64,000 nucleotides of DNA, taken from assembly GCA_016719535.1 (NCBI GenBank), contig JADJYX010000001.1, forward strand, positions 1,058,106-1,122,105, given 5' to 3'. Made by a program: the position numbers and the translations under genes. Shown here one piece after another: positions 30,028 to 38,312 of this stretch (positions are counted from its first letter, which is position 1; each line of letters starts with the position of its first letter). The notes under the pieces are model-generated. The model searched no databases. It was not told where the DNA came from and worked only from the letters and a program-made list of their open reading frames with translations. This DNA is from Rubrivivax sp. (GTDB taxonomy: Bacteria > Pseudomonadota > Gammaproteobacteria > Burkholderiales > Burkholderiaceae_C).

Positions 30028-32076
30028 ATGAGTCCGACCGCCCCGTCCCGCAGCGTGCGCGGCGCCTGCCCGCACGACTGCCCCGATACCTGCGCGCTGC
30101 TGGTCAGCGTGGAAGGCGGCCGCGTCGTGCGCGTGGCCGGTGACCCCGACCACCCCACCACCCAGGGCGCGCTGTGCACCAAGGTGTCGCGCTACCCCGA
30201 GCGCACCTACCACCCCGAGCGCGTGCTGCAGCCGCTCAGGCGCATCGGCCCCAAGGGCGCCGGCCAGTTCGAGCCGGTGAGCTGGAACGCGGCGCTGGAC
30301 GACATCGCCGCGCGGCTGAAGGCCATCGCCGCACGCGACCCGCAGGCCATCCTGCCCTACAGCTATGCCGGCACCATGGGCCTGGTGCAGGGCGAATCGA
30401 TGGCCATGCGCTTCTTCCACCGGCTGGGCGCGTCGCGGCTGGACCGCACCATCTGCGCCAATGCCGGCGGCGAGGCGCTGGCCGCCACCTACGGCGGCAA
30501 GATCGGCATGCATGTCGAGCATTTCGCCGAATCGAAGCTGATCCTCATCTGGGGCAGCAACTCGATCACCTCCAACCTGCATTTCTGGACCTTCGCGCAG
30601 CAGGCCAAGCGCGCCGGTGCGAAGCTGGTGTGCATCGACCCGCGCCGCAGCGAGACGGCCGAGAAGTGCCACCAGCACATCGCGCTGCTGCCGGGCACCG
30701 ACGGCGCTCTGGCGCTGGGCCTGATGCACGAGCTGATTGCGAACGACTGGCTCGACCACGACTACATCGACCGCCATGTCGACGGCTGGCCGGCGCTGCG
30801 CGAACGCGCGCTGCCGTGGACGCCCGAGCGCACCGCCGCCGCCTGCGGCATCACGGCCGACGAGGTGCGGCAGCTGGCGCGCGACTACGGCAGCACGCAG
30901 CCGGCCGCCATCCGCCTGAACTACGGCATGCAGCGTGCGCATGGCGGCGGCAATGCCGTGCGCCTGGTGGCGCTGCTGCCCTGCCTGACCGGCGCCTGGC
31001 GGCACCGCGCCGGCGGCTTGCTGCTGTCGAGTTCCGGCTGGTTCAAGCACGCGCGCAACGACGCCGGCCTGCAGCGCCCCGACCTGCTGGCCGGACGCCA
31101 CCCGCGCACCATCAACATGGTGACCATCGGCGACGACCTGCAGCGCGAGGCCTCGCCCGCCTTCGGGCCGAAGATCGAGGCGCTGGTCGTCTACAACAGC
31201 AACCCGGTGGCGGTGGCGCCCGACAGCCGCCAGGTGGTGGCCGGCTTCGCGCGCGAGGATCTCTTCACCGTGGTGCTGGAGCATTTCCTCACCGATACCG
31301 CCGACCATGCCGACTATGTGCTGCCCGCCACCACGCAGCCCGAGCACTGGGACGTGCACACCACCTACGGCCACACCTATGTGCTGGTCAACGAACCGGC
31401 GGTGCCGCCGCTGGGCCAGGCGCGGTCGAATGCGGCCATCTTCCGCGCACTGGCCGCCCGCATGGGCTTCGAAGAGCCCTGCTTCGCCGACAGCGACGAG
31501 GCGCTGGCCCGTTTGGCCATCCACCCCGAGGTGGCGGATTTCGACACCCTGCGCCAGCGCGGCTGGGTCAAGCTGCGCATCCCCGAGGCGCCGTTTGCCG
31601 AGGGCGGCTTCCACACGCCCAGCGGCAAGGCCATCGTCGATGCGCCGGGCCTGGGCGTGCCCGACTTCGTGCCCAACCACGAATGCGCCGAGGCCGCGCC
31701 GGACCTGGCCGCGCGCTACCCGCTGGCGATGATCTCGCCGCCGGCGCGGCATTTCCTCAATTCCACCTTCGTCAACGTGAAGAGCCTGCGCGCCATCGAG
31801 GGCGAACCGGTCGTCGAGATCCACGCCGACGATGCCGCCGCGCGCGGCATCACCAGCGGGCAGGTGGTGACGGTCTTCAACGACCGCGGCCGCTACCGCT
31901 GCAAGGCCGAGGTGAGCGCGCGCGCGCGGCCGGGCGTGGTCAACGGCCTGGGCGTGTGGTGGCGCAAATTCGGGCTGGACGGCACCAATGTCAACGAATT
32001 GACGCACCAGCGGCTGACCGACATCGGCCGCGCGCCCTCGTTCTACGACTGCCTCGTCGAGGTGGTGGCGGACTGA
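30028..32076 (+). CDS. Molybdopterin (Mo-bisPGD) oxidoreductase
   Basis: 682 residues. A 4Fe-4S site is formed by Cys14, Cys18, Cys22 and Cys50 (ACPHDCPDTC, then GALCTK), followed by molybdopterin-dinucleotide segments (PYSYAGTMGLVQGE, WGSNSITSN, DYVLPATTQPEHWD) and a C-terminal molydopterin dinucleotide-binding domain (MISPPARHFLNSTFVN). It belongs to the DMSO-reductase superfamily but has no partner subunit or twin-arginine signal in view, so it is probably a cytoplasmic single-gene enzyme. The substrate is unknown. Confidence 0.85.
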   Translation: MSPTAPSRSVRGACPHDCPDTCALLVSVEGGRVVRVAGDPDHPTTQGALCTKVSRYPERTYHPERVLQPLRRIGPKGAGQFEPVSWNAALDDIAARLKAIAARDPQAILPYSYAGTMGLVQGESMAMRFFHRLGASRLDRTICANAGGEALAATYGGKIGMHVEHFAESKLILIWGSNSITSNLHFWTFAQQAKRAGAKLVCIDPRRSETAEKCHQHIALLPGTDGALALGLMHELIANDWLDHDYIDRHVDGWPALRERALPWTPERTAAACGITADEVRQLARDYGSTQPAAIRLNYGMQRAHGGGNAVRLVALLPCLTGAWRHRAGGLLLSSSGWFKHARNDAGLQRPDLLAGRHPRTINMVTIGDDLQREASPAFGPKIEALVVYNSNPVAVAPDSRQVVAGFAREDLFTVVLEHFLTDTADHADYVLPATTQPEHWDVHTTYGHTYVLVNEPAVPPLGQARSNAAIFRALAARMGFEEPCFADSDEALARLAIHPEVADFDTLRQRGWVKLRIPEAPFAEGGFHTPSGKAIVDAPGLGVPDFVPNHECAEAAPDLAARYPLAMISPPARHFLNSTFVNVKSLRAIEGEPVVEIHADDAAARGITSGQVVTVFNDRGRYRCKAEVSARARPGVVNGLGVWWRKFGLDGTNVNELTHQRLTDIGRAPSFYDCLVEVVAD

Positions 32077-32113
32077 TGGTGGCGGCCGAGGGTGGCGGAC
32101 CGATGGCGCGCGG

Positions 32114-33193
32114 GTGCGGCGCGGCCTGATCGTGGCGGGCGCAGGCCTGGTCGGCACGGCGCTGGTGGCCGCTGCCGCCGTCTGCCTGGGCAGCGGCTGC
32201 TCGACGCTGGCCTACTACGGCCAGGCGGTCCATGGCCACCTCGACCTGATCGGCCGCGCGCGCCCGGTGGCCGAGGTGCTGGCCGAGCCGGATACCCCCG
32301 CGGCGCTGCGCGAGCGCCTGCAGCTCACGCAGGCCTTGCGCGATTTTGCCGTCACCGAGCTCGCGCTGCCCGACAACCGCAGCTACCGCCGTTACGCCGA
32401 CCTGCAGCGCGACGCCGCGGTCTGGAACGTGGTGGCCACGCCCGAACTGTCGCTGACGCTGCAGACCTGGTGCTTTGCGGTGATGGGCTGCGTGGGCTAC
32501 CGCGGCTACTACGACCGCGCCGGCGCCGATGCCCTGGCCGCCGGGCTGAGGGCGCAGGGCCTGGAGGTGCAGGTCTATGGCGTGCCCGCCTATTCGACGC
32601 TGGGCTGGACCGATTGGCTGGGCGGCGACCCGCTGCTCAATACCTTCATCCGCTGGCCCGAGGGCGACCTGGCGCGGCTGCTCTTCCACGAACTGGCGCA
32701 CCAGGTGGCCTATGCCTCCGACGACACCACGTTCAACGAAAGCTACGCCACCGCGGTCGAGCGCCTGGGCGGCCAGCGCTGGCTGGCCGAGCGCCCGGCG
32801 GCACGCGCCGAGGCCGAGCGCGCCGAGGCCCGCCGCGCCGACTGGCGTGCGCTGATGCAGCGCCAGCGCGAGCGCCTGCAGGCGCTTTATGCCGGCCCGC
32901 TGGACGACGCCGCCAAGCGCGCGCGCAAGGCCGAGCTGATGGCGCAGTGGCGCGCCGAATACGAGGCCCTCAAGCGCGAGCGCTGGGGTGGCTTTGCCGG
33001 CTACGACGCGCTGGTGGCGCGCGCCAACAATGCCAGCTTCGGCGTGCAGGCGGCGTACAACGACCTCGTGCCCGCCTTCGAGCGCCTGTTCGAACGCGAA
33101 GGCCGCGACTGGCGCCGCTTCCACGCCGAGGTCAAGCGCCTGGCCGCCTTGCCGAAGGACCAGCGCCGCGCCACACTTGAATCCATACGCTGA
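32114..33193 (+). CDS. Predicted aminopeptidase (COG4324 family)
   Basis: 359 residues beginning at GTG 32114. An N-terminal signal helix with lipobox-like GSGCSTLAYYGQAV (Cys about residue 29) indicates a lipoprotein. The zinc motif HELAH is at 192-196 (LLFHELAHQVAYASDDTTFNESYA), and PEGDLARLL precedes it. A charged coiled region (RAEAERAEARRADW) follows. It belongs to the family named predicted aminopeptidase without firm biochemistry. Confidence 0.8.
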   Translation: MRRGLIVAGAGLVGTALVAAAAVCLGSGCSTLAYYGQAVHGHLDLIGRARPVAEVLAEPDTPAALRERLQLTQALRDFAVTELALPDNRSYRRYADLQRDAAVWNVVATPELSLTLQTWCFAVMGCVGYRGYYDRAGADALAAGLRAQGLEVQVYGVPAYSTLGWTDWLGGDPLLNTFIRWPEGDLARLLFHELAHQVAYASDDTTFNESYATAVERLGGQRWLAERPAARAEAERAEARRADWRALMQRQRERLQALYAGPLDDAAKRARKAELMAQWRAEYEALKRERWGGFAGYDALVARANNASFGVQAAYNDLVPAFERLFEREGRDWRRFHAEVKRLAALPKDQRRATLESIR

Positions 33194-33208
33194 ACGAAAG
33201 AGACGCCC

Positions 33209-33538
33209 GTGCCCGATATCCGCATCCACCGCGAACACCAGCTCGGCCTGGCCAAGGCCCGCAAGGTGGCCTGGGCCTGGGCCGAACATGCCGAGCAGAA
33301 GTTCGACATGGAATGTTCGGTGCTGCAGGGCGAGACCAGCGATACCGTCGAATTCGTGCGCTCGGGCGTGAAGGGGCGGCTGATCGTCGCCGCCGACCAT
33401 TTCGACCTCGATGCCAAGCTCGGCTTTCTGCTCGGCGCCTTTGCCAAGACCATCGAGGGCGAGATCCTGAAAAACCTCGACGAACTGCTGGCCAAGAGCG
33501 CGGCGCCGGCGAAGAAGGCGGCGCGCAAGAAGGCCTGA
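33209..33538 (+). CDS. Polyhydroxyalkanoic acid system protein (PHA_gran_rgn)
   Basis: 109 residues. Begins MPDIRIHREHQLGLAKARKV and ends in a lysine/alanine-rich tail (AAPAKKAARKKA). The family is found beside or within PHA-granule regions of proteobacteria and is taken to act in granule regulation, but the function is not shown here. The 15-bp gap after the aminopeptidase suggests co-transcription. It converges with the AcuI-like gene 15 bp on. Confidence 0.75.
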   Translation: MPDIRIHREHQLGLAKARKVAWAWAEHAEQKFDMECSVLQGETSDTVEFVRSGVKGRLIVAADHFDLDAKLGFLLGAFAKTIEGEILKNLDELLAKSAAPAKKAARKKA

Positions 33539-33553
33539 GGGCGGCCGTCGGCG

Positions 33554-34540
33554 TCAGCCGTCGACGTCGACCACCAGCCGGCCACGCACCTGACCGGCCA
33601 GGATGCGCGGCGCGGCCTCGATGGCGCCCGACAGGCCCACCTGCTGCGTCAGCGCATCGAGCCGGGCCAGGTCCATCCCGGCGGCCAGGCGCGCCCACGC
33701 CTGCTGCCGGCGCTGCAGCGGCGCCATCACGCTGTCGATGCCATAGAGCGTGACGCCACGCAGGATGAAGGGCGCCACCGAACCCGGAAAGTCCATGCCC
33801 TGTGCCAGCCCGCAGGCCGCCACCGCGCCGCCGTAGCGCGTGGCCGCGCAGGCATTGGCCAGCGTGTGGCTGCCCACCGCGTCCACCACGCCGGCAAAGC
33901 GTTCCTTGGCCAGCGGCTTGCCCGGGTGGCTGAATTCCTCGCGCGAGATCACCTCGGCCGCGCCCAGGCCCTGCAGGAAGCCGGCTTCGGTCAGGCGGCC
34001 GGTGGACGCCACCACGCGGTAGCCCAGCCCCGCCAGCAGGCTGATCGCCACCGTGCCCACGCCGCCGCTGGCGCCCGTCACCAGCACGTCGCCGTCGCCG
34101 GGGGACAGGCCGTGGCGCTGCAGCGCCATCACGCACAGCATGGCGGTATAGCCCGCAGTGCCGATGGCCATCGCCTGGCGCTCGGACAGCGGCGGCGGCA
34201 GGTGCAGCAGCCAGTCGGCCTTGACGCGCGCGCGCTGTGCCAGGCCGCCCGAATGTGTCTCGCCCACGCCCCAGCCGTTCAGGATCACGCGGTCGCCGGG
34301 GGCGAAGCGGGCGTCGGTGCTGGCTTCCACGGTGCCGGCGAAGTCGATGCCCGCCACCAGTGGAAATTTGCGCACCACCGGGCTCTTGCCGGTGATGGCC
34401 AGGCCGTCCTTGTAGTTGAGCGTCGACCAGGCCACGCGCACCGTCACGTCGCCGGCGCCCAGCACCTCGTCGCCCACGTCCTTGACGCTGGCGCGGTAGC
34501 CGGCGTCGTCCTTCTCGATCAGCAGGGCCTTGAACGTCAT
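33554..34540 (-). CDS. acuI: AcuI-type acryloyl-CoA/quinone reductase (MDR family)
   Basis: 328 residues, medium-chain dehydrogenase without zinc ligands. The AcuI/YhdH signatures are TFKALLIEKDDAGYRASVKD, STLNYKDGLAITG, AGIDFAGTVEAS, and the nucleotide-binding VTGASGGVGTVAISLLAGLG. Relatives reduce acryloyl-CoA to propionyl-CoA using NADPH. No dmdB/dmdC or propionate genes lie nearby, so the exact acceptor remains open. Confidence 0.85.
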   Translation of the reverse strand: MTFKALLIEKDDAGYRASVKDVGDEVLGAGDVTVRVAWSTLNYKDGLAITGKSPVVRKFPLVAGIDFAGTVEASTDARFAPGDRVILNGWGVGETHSGGLAQRARVKADWLLHLPPPLSERQAMAIGTAGYTAMLCVMALQRHGLSPGDGDVLVTGASGGVGTVAISLLAGLGYRVVASTGRLTEAGFLQGLGAAEVISREEFSHPGKPLAKERFAGVVDAVGSHTLANACAATRYGGAVAACGLAQGMDFPGSVAPFILRGVTLYGIDSVMAPLQRRQQAWARLAAGMDLARLDALTQQVGLSGAIEAAPRILAGQVRGRLVVDVDG

Positions 34541-34688
34541 CGGTGTCCCCTTGTCCTGTGTTGCAGGTGTGATGGATGTCGGTCGGGCAGCCTAGCACGG
34601 GGCTGCGGTGCCTTGCGGGTGACGGCTGCGCACGCGCTGGCTACAGTTGCCGGGTCCGCGCGCTGACCCGGCGCGCAGGAGGCGAGCC

Positions 34689-35483
34689 ATGTGCGATTGC
34701 ATTCCATCCAGCCAGCGGTCCCGCGGCGAGCTGCACCCGGGCTGGCTGTCCGGCGGCCGCGTGGTGCACCCCGACGCCCCGGCCGGTGGCGGCGGCGCGG
34801 GGCTGTTCCGCCTGCCCGGCAGCACCGGCACCGGCGGCGGCAGCGCGCTGCTGCCGCACCCCGACGCGCCGGCCGCCGGCGACCTGGACCCGCGCCGCCT
34901 CGACGCCGCGCAAGGCGAGGTGGACAAGGAGAAGAAGCGGCTGCCTGCGCCGGTCGTCGAGAGGGAGAGCACCCAGACCGTCCAGGGCATGACGGTGCTG
35001 CTGCTGCCCGACCTGCAGGGCGTGCCCGGCGTGGGCAGCGCGACGACGCTGCTCGACGAGAGCGAGGGCGGCGCGAGCTACGTGCACGACAAGGGCACGG
35101 GCAAGGTGCTGACGGTGACGGTGGTGCCCTGGAAGGTGACCATCCAGACCTGCTACGGCACCGGCGACGCCAATGCCGACGCCGCCTACGGCCGCGGCAC
35201 CACCGACGACGACATCAAGGCCGGCCGCATCACGCTGGGCTTTCACGAAAGCTGTCACCGCGACGATCTCATCGCCTATCTGAAGCAGCATGCACCGCCG
35301 ACCTTTGCCGAGATGGTCGGCAAGCCCAAGGCCGAGGCCGATGCCGAGATCGCACGCTACAAGACGGCGAGCAAGGCCTATTTCAAGGCCGCGCGCGCAC
35401 ACAGCGAAGCGGTGACCGACGAGACGGGCAAACCCAAGCGCAGCGAATACCTGGCGGCACAGGCGGCCGCGAAGAAGAAGTAG
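34689..35483 (+). CDS. HExxH-motif protein of unknown function
   Basis: 264 residues, not assigned to a named family with confidence. A clear AGGAGG-type ribosome site precedes ATG 34689. Residues 1-80 are Gly/Pro-rich and low complexity. The body contains HESCH at 186-190, an HExxH zincin motif, in GRITLGFHESCHRDDLIAYL. The tail (about 225-264) is Lys/Ala-rich (KKK end). No signal peptide is visible. DUF922-like metallopeptidases are a possible comparison. Confidence 0.55.
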   Translation: MCDCIPSSQRSRGELHPGWLSGGRVVHPDAPAGGGGAGLFRLPGSTGTGGGSALLPHPDAPAAGDLDPRRLDAAQGEVDKEKKRLPAPVVERESTQTVQGMTVLLLPDLQGVPGVGSATTLLDESEGGASYVHDKGTGKVLTVTVVPWKVTIQTCYGTGDANADAAYGRGTTDDDIKAGRITLGFHESCHRDDLIAYLKQHAPPTFAEMVGKPKAEADAEIARYKTASKAYFKAARAHSEAVTDETGKPKRSEYLAAQAAAKKK

Positions 35484-35530
35484 TGCGCCGACGCCGGGCG
35501 CGTCATCGGCGTGCACCAGAATGCGCCCGC

Positions 35531-36667
35531 ATGGCGCAGCCCCGATCCATCACCCGACATGTCATCACCGCTGGCCTGGCCGCCCTGACCGCGGCCCTGC
35601 TCGGCGCCTGCGCGCTGCCGGGCAGCGTGACCGAGCCGGCCGGCATGGGGCCGACCGAAGCGCGTGCCGCCGTCGCGCGGCTGCTGCCGCCGAATACCGC
35701 CGACCGCGCCGGCTGGGCGGCCGACATCCACGCGGCGCTGGCGACGCTGGCATTGCCGTCGACGCCGCACAACCTGTGCGCGGTGATGGCGGTCGTCGAA
35801 CAGGAATCGGGCTACCGCGCCGACCCCGCCGTGCCCGGCCTGCCGGCCATCGCCTGGAAGGAGATCGACCGCCGCGCCGACGCCGCCGGCGTGCCGCAGC
35901 TGGCGGTGCGCGCCGCGCTGGCGCTGACGTCGCCCGACGGCCGCAGCTATGCCGAGCGCATCGACGCCGTGAAGACCGAGCGCCAGCTGAGCGAGATCTT
36001 CGAGGATTTCATCGGCATGGTGCCGCTGGGCAAGACCTTCTTTGCCAGCCGCAACCCCGTGCGCACCGGCGGGCCGATGCAGGTCAGCATCGCCTTCGCC
36101 GAGGCCCATGTGCAGGCACGACCCTATCCCTACCCGGTGCGCGAGTCGGTGCGGCGCGAAGTCTTCACGCGCCGCGGCGGGCTCTATTTCGGCACCGCCC
36201 ACCTGCTGGCCTACGAGGCGCCCTACCGGCAGCCGATCTACCGTTTTGCCGATTTCAACGCCGGCCGCTGGGCCAGCCGCAATGCGGCCTTCCAGCAGGC
36301 CCTGGGCGTGGCGTCGGGTCTGTCGCTGGCGCTGGACGGCGACCTGCTGCCGCGCGCCAGCGATGCCCCGGCGGGCGAGACCGAACGTGCCGCCCGCACG
36401 CTGGCCGCCCGCCTGGGCCTGACCGAGGCGGCGATCCGCCGCGACCTGGCCCAGGGCGACGATGCCGGCTTCGAGCGCAGCGCGCTCTACGAGCGGGTCT
36501 TCGCCTATGCCGAGAAGCTGGAGCGCAAGACGCTGCCGCGCGCGGTGCTGCCGCGCATCGACCTGCACAGTCCGAAATTGACGCGCCGCCTGACGACCGA
36601 GTGGTTTGCCCGCCGCGTCGACGAGCGCCACCGCCGCTGCCTGGAGCGCATGGCGCCGCCGGATTGA
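35531..36667 (+). CDS. DUF1615 lipoprotein
   Basis: 378 residues. Signal peptide with lipobox LLGACALPGS (Cys about 28). The domain runs from MGPTEARAAVARLLPP through VVEQESGYRADPAVPGLP and IFEDFIGMVPLGKTFFASRNPVRTGG to the C-terminal TTEWFARRVDERH. The family is conserved in proteobacteria with no known activity; the VVEQESGY segment recalls lysozyme-like folds. It is preceded by the HExxH protein and followed after 208 bp by the binding/rhodanese fusion. Confidence 0.8.
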   Translation: MAQPRSITRHVITAGLAALTAALLGACALPGSVTEPAGMGPTEARAAVARLLPPNTADRAGWAADIHAALATLALPSTPHNLCAVMAVVEQESGYRADPAVPGLPAIAWKEIDRRADAAGVPQLAVRAALALTSPDGRSYAERIDAVKTERQLSEIFEDFIGMVPLGKTFFASRNPVRTGGPMQVSIAFAEAHVQARPYPYPVRESVRREVFTRRGGLYFGTAHLLAYEAPYRQPIYRFADFNAGRWASRNAAFQQALGVASGLSLALDGDLLPRASDAPAGETERAARTLAARLGLTEAAIRRDLAQGDDAGFERSALYERVFAYAEKLERKTLPRAVLPRIDLHSPKLTRRLTTEWFARRVDERHRRCLERMAPPD

Positions 36668-36875
36668 ACGTGCGCCCGCCGGGCGTCATGGCGCCGAGAA
36701 AAGTCCGGCGCAAGCGGCTACAGTGCGAACCGCCGCCCGCGCCGGGACCTTGGGTTCCGGCGCCAGATGCCGAAAAGGCCGATGGGCGGCCGGATTTGCC
36801 GATCATGCGGCAGCACGCGCCAGGGAGTTGAACAGGGCACCGCCGCAGCGGTGCCCAGGACGCCGGGATTCGAGC

Positions 36876-38048
36876 ATGGCTGTACGACGCTGGAAATCGG
36901 GGTGGCTGACCGCACTGGCGCTGCTGGGCGCCGCGCAGCTGGGGCAGGCGCAGGCGCAGCTGACGACGCTGGTGGCGCTGGAGCCCACGCAGCGCAAAGA
37001 AGGGCTGCTGGTCTCGCGGCCCGGCCTCGAAGCCAGCCTCAAGACCCTGCTCGGCCAGGCGGTCAGCGTGTCCACGAGCGAGGACCTGACCGACACCATG
37101 CGCGCCACGCGCAGCGGCGCCTACGACATCTTCATCGCGCCGCCGCAGGTGGTGGCGTCGGCGTTGTCGCACGGCTACGAGCTGATCGGCTCGACCGATG
37201 CGGAAGAGGAATATGTGCTGGTTGGTCGACCGCACCTGAACAAGCCCGCCGACGTGAAGGCCGGCCGCATCTACCTGCCCCAGCAGGATTCGATCTATAC
37301 CTACCTGGCGCGCGGCATGCTCACCGCGCACGGGCTGTCGTTCAAGGACCTGCGCCAGGTGCACTATGTGCGCGAGCCCCAGGCCGGGCTGACCGCGGTG
37401 ATGATGGGCCTGTCGGAAGCCACCGTGATCCGCAAGCGCGACTGGGACGGCTGGGTGCAGGACAACCCCGGCAAGGCCAGGGCGCTGACCCAGTCGGGCC
37501 CGGTGCCGGGCGGCTTCAGCGTGGCGGTGAAGAAGGACCTGCCGGCCGAGCAGCGTGCCCGCCTGTCGAAGTGGTTCGGCACCGCGGCCAACTGCTGTGG
37601 CCTGAAGAACGTCGCCAGCCATTCCGGCCAGGCCCAGTACGAACGGGTGGCGCAGCTGGGCACCTTCACGCCCAATGCCTTGCCGGGCGCGCGCGTGGTG
37701 ACGGCGGCCGAGGTGCAGAAGCTGGTGGCCGACGGTGCGGTCGTGATCGACACCCGCACCGAGAAGGAATTCAAGGCCAAGCGGCTGCCGACCGCGCGTT
37801 TCGTGCCCTACCTCGAGAAGAGCCTCAAGGACGTGGCCTACGACGCCGCGCTCGACGACTTTGCCGGCTTGAAGACGCTCGACCAGGCCAGGCCCACGGT
37901 CTTCCTGTGCAACGGCGCCGAATGCTGGAAGAGCTACAAGGCCAGCAAGGCCGCGCTGGCGGCCGGCTTCGGCAAGGTCTACTGGTTCCGCGGTGGCGTG
38001 CCGGAATGGGAGAAGGCCGGGCTGCCGCTGGTGAAGGGCGGGGCGTAG
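36876..38048 (+). CDS. Periplasmic PhnD-like binding domain fused to rhodanese
   Basis: 390 residues. Signal peptide (MAVRRWKSGWLTALALLGAA, cut near AQAQ). Residues about 28-265 resemble phosphate/phosphonate-type periplasmic binding proteins (SRPGLEASLKTLLGQAVSV, ATRSGAYDIFIAPPQVV). Residues about 270-390 are a rhodanese domain, with the active loop CNGAECWKS (catalytic Cys near 345) and VVIDTRTEKEFKAKR. The order, binding first and sulfurtransferase second, suggests a secreted sensor or sulfur-handling protein. Two more cysteines (NCC) lie between the domains. Confidence 0.8.
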   Translation: MAVRRWKSGWLTALALLGAAQLGQAQAQLTTLVALEPTQRKEGLLVSRPGLEASLKTLLGQAVSVSTSEDLTDTMRATRSGAYDIFIAPPQVVASALSHGYELIGSTDAEEEYVLVGRPHLNKPADVKAGRIYLPQQDSIYTYLARGMLTAHGLSFKDLRQVHYVREPQAGLTAVMMGLSEATVIRKRDWDGWVQDNPGKARALTQSGPVPGGFSVAVKKDLPAEQRARLSKWFGTAANCCGLKNVASHSGQAQYERVAQLGTFTPNALPGARVVTAAEVQKLVADGAVVIDTRTEKEFKAKRLPTARFVPYLEKSLKDVAYDAALDDFAGLKTLDQARPTVFLCNGAECWKSYKASKAALAAGFGKVYWFRGGVPEWEKAGLPLVKGGA

Positions 38049-38057
38049 GCCGGGCGG

Positions 38058-38102
38058 TGGTAGGCCGTGTTGGGATCGAACCAACGACCAAAGGATTATG
38101 AG
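38058..38102 (-). tRNA. 3' half of a tRNA with CAT anticodon (attachment-site remnant)
   Basis: Reading the minus strand, bases match the 3' half of a Met-type tRNA: anticodon loop CTCATAA, anticodon-stem/variable bases TCCTTTGGTC, a perfect T arm (GTTGG, loop TTCGATC, CCAAC), acceptor strand ACGGCCT, discriminator A and encoded CCA. Beyond the anticodon stem the 5' half is absent and replaced by unrelated sequence. This is what remains when a mobile element integrates into a tRNA 3' end. The 3' half lies against chromosomal DNA, and the recombinase gene follows 210 bp away. Not a working tRNA gene. Confidence 0.75.
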
Positions 38103-38312
38103 GCCCTCAAACTGGGATTTTCCGGGACTTCCTGGGATCCAAGATATCCATATATATCAATGAGTTAGGTCTACCATCGTCTCCCGAGATTCCGTACCAT
38201 TCCGCCCAAGACTGGCACCAAACTGGCACCAGGAAAAAGTGTCCTCACGGGCACCGGAGGGACTCGATGCCCCAGTCGAGGCTGAAAACCGGGGCCCATC
38301 AACGTCGTTGAT
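38103..38312. other. Element end: att flank and recombinase leader
   Basis: 210 bp without a gene between the tRNA remnant and the recombinase. It is less GC-rich than its neighbours and holds short repeats: ACTGGCACCA occurs at 38211-38220 and again at 38222-38231, spaced 11 bp start to start. Such paired short repeats can be arm-type recombinase-binding sites, but this is inference. No other function seen. Confidence 0.45.

Noticed and set aside
29914..32157. Long leftward frame opposite the molybdopterin oxidoreductase
   Set aside because: No conserved domain; the plus strand has clear cofactor motifs and a good start.
38050..38110. A complete tRNA-Met gene at the island border
   Set aside because: Only the 3' half pairs as a tRNA; no D arm, 5' acceptor strand or anticodon-stem partner is present.
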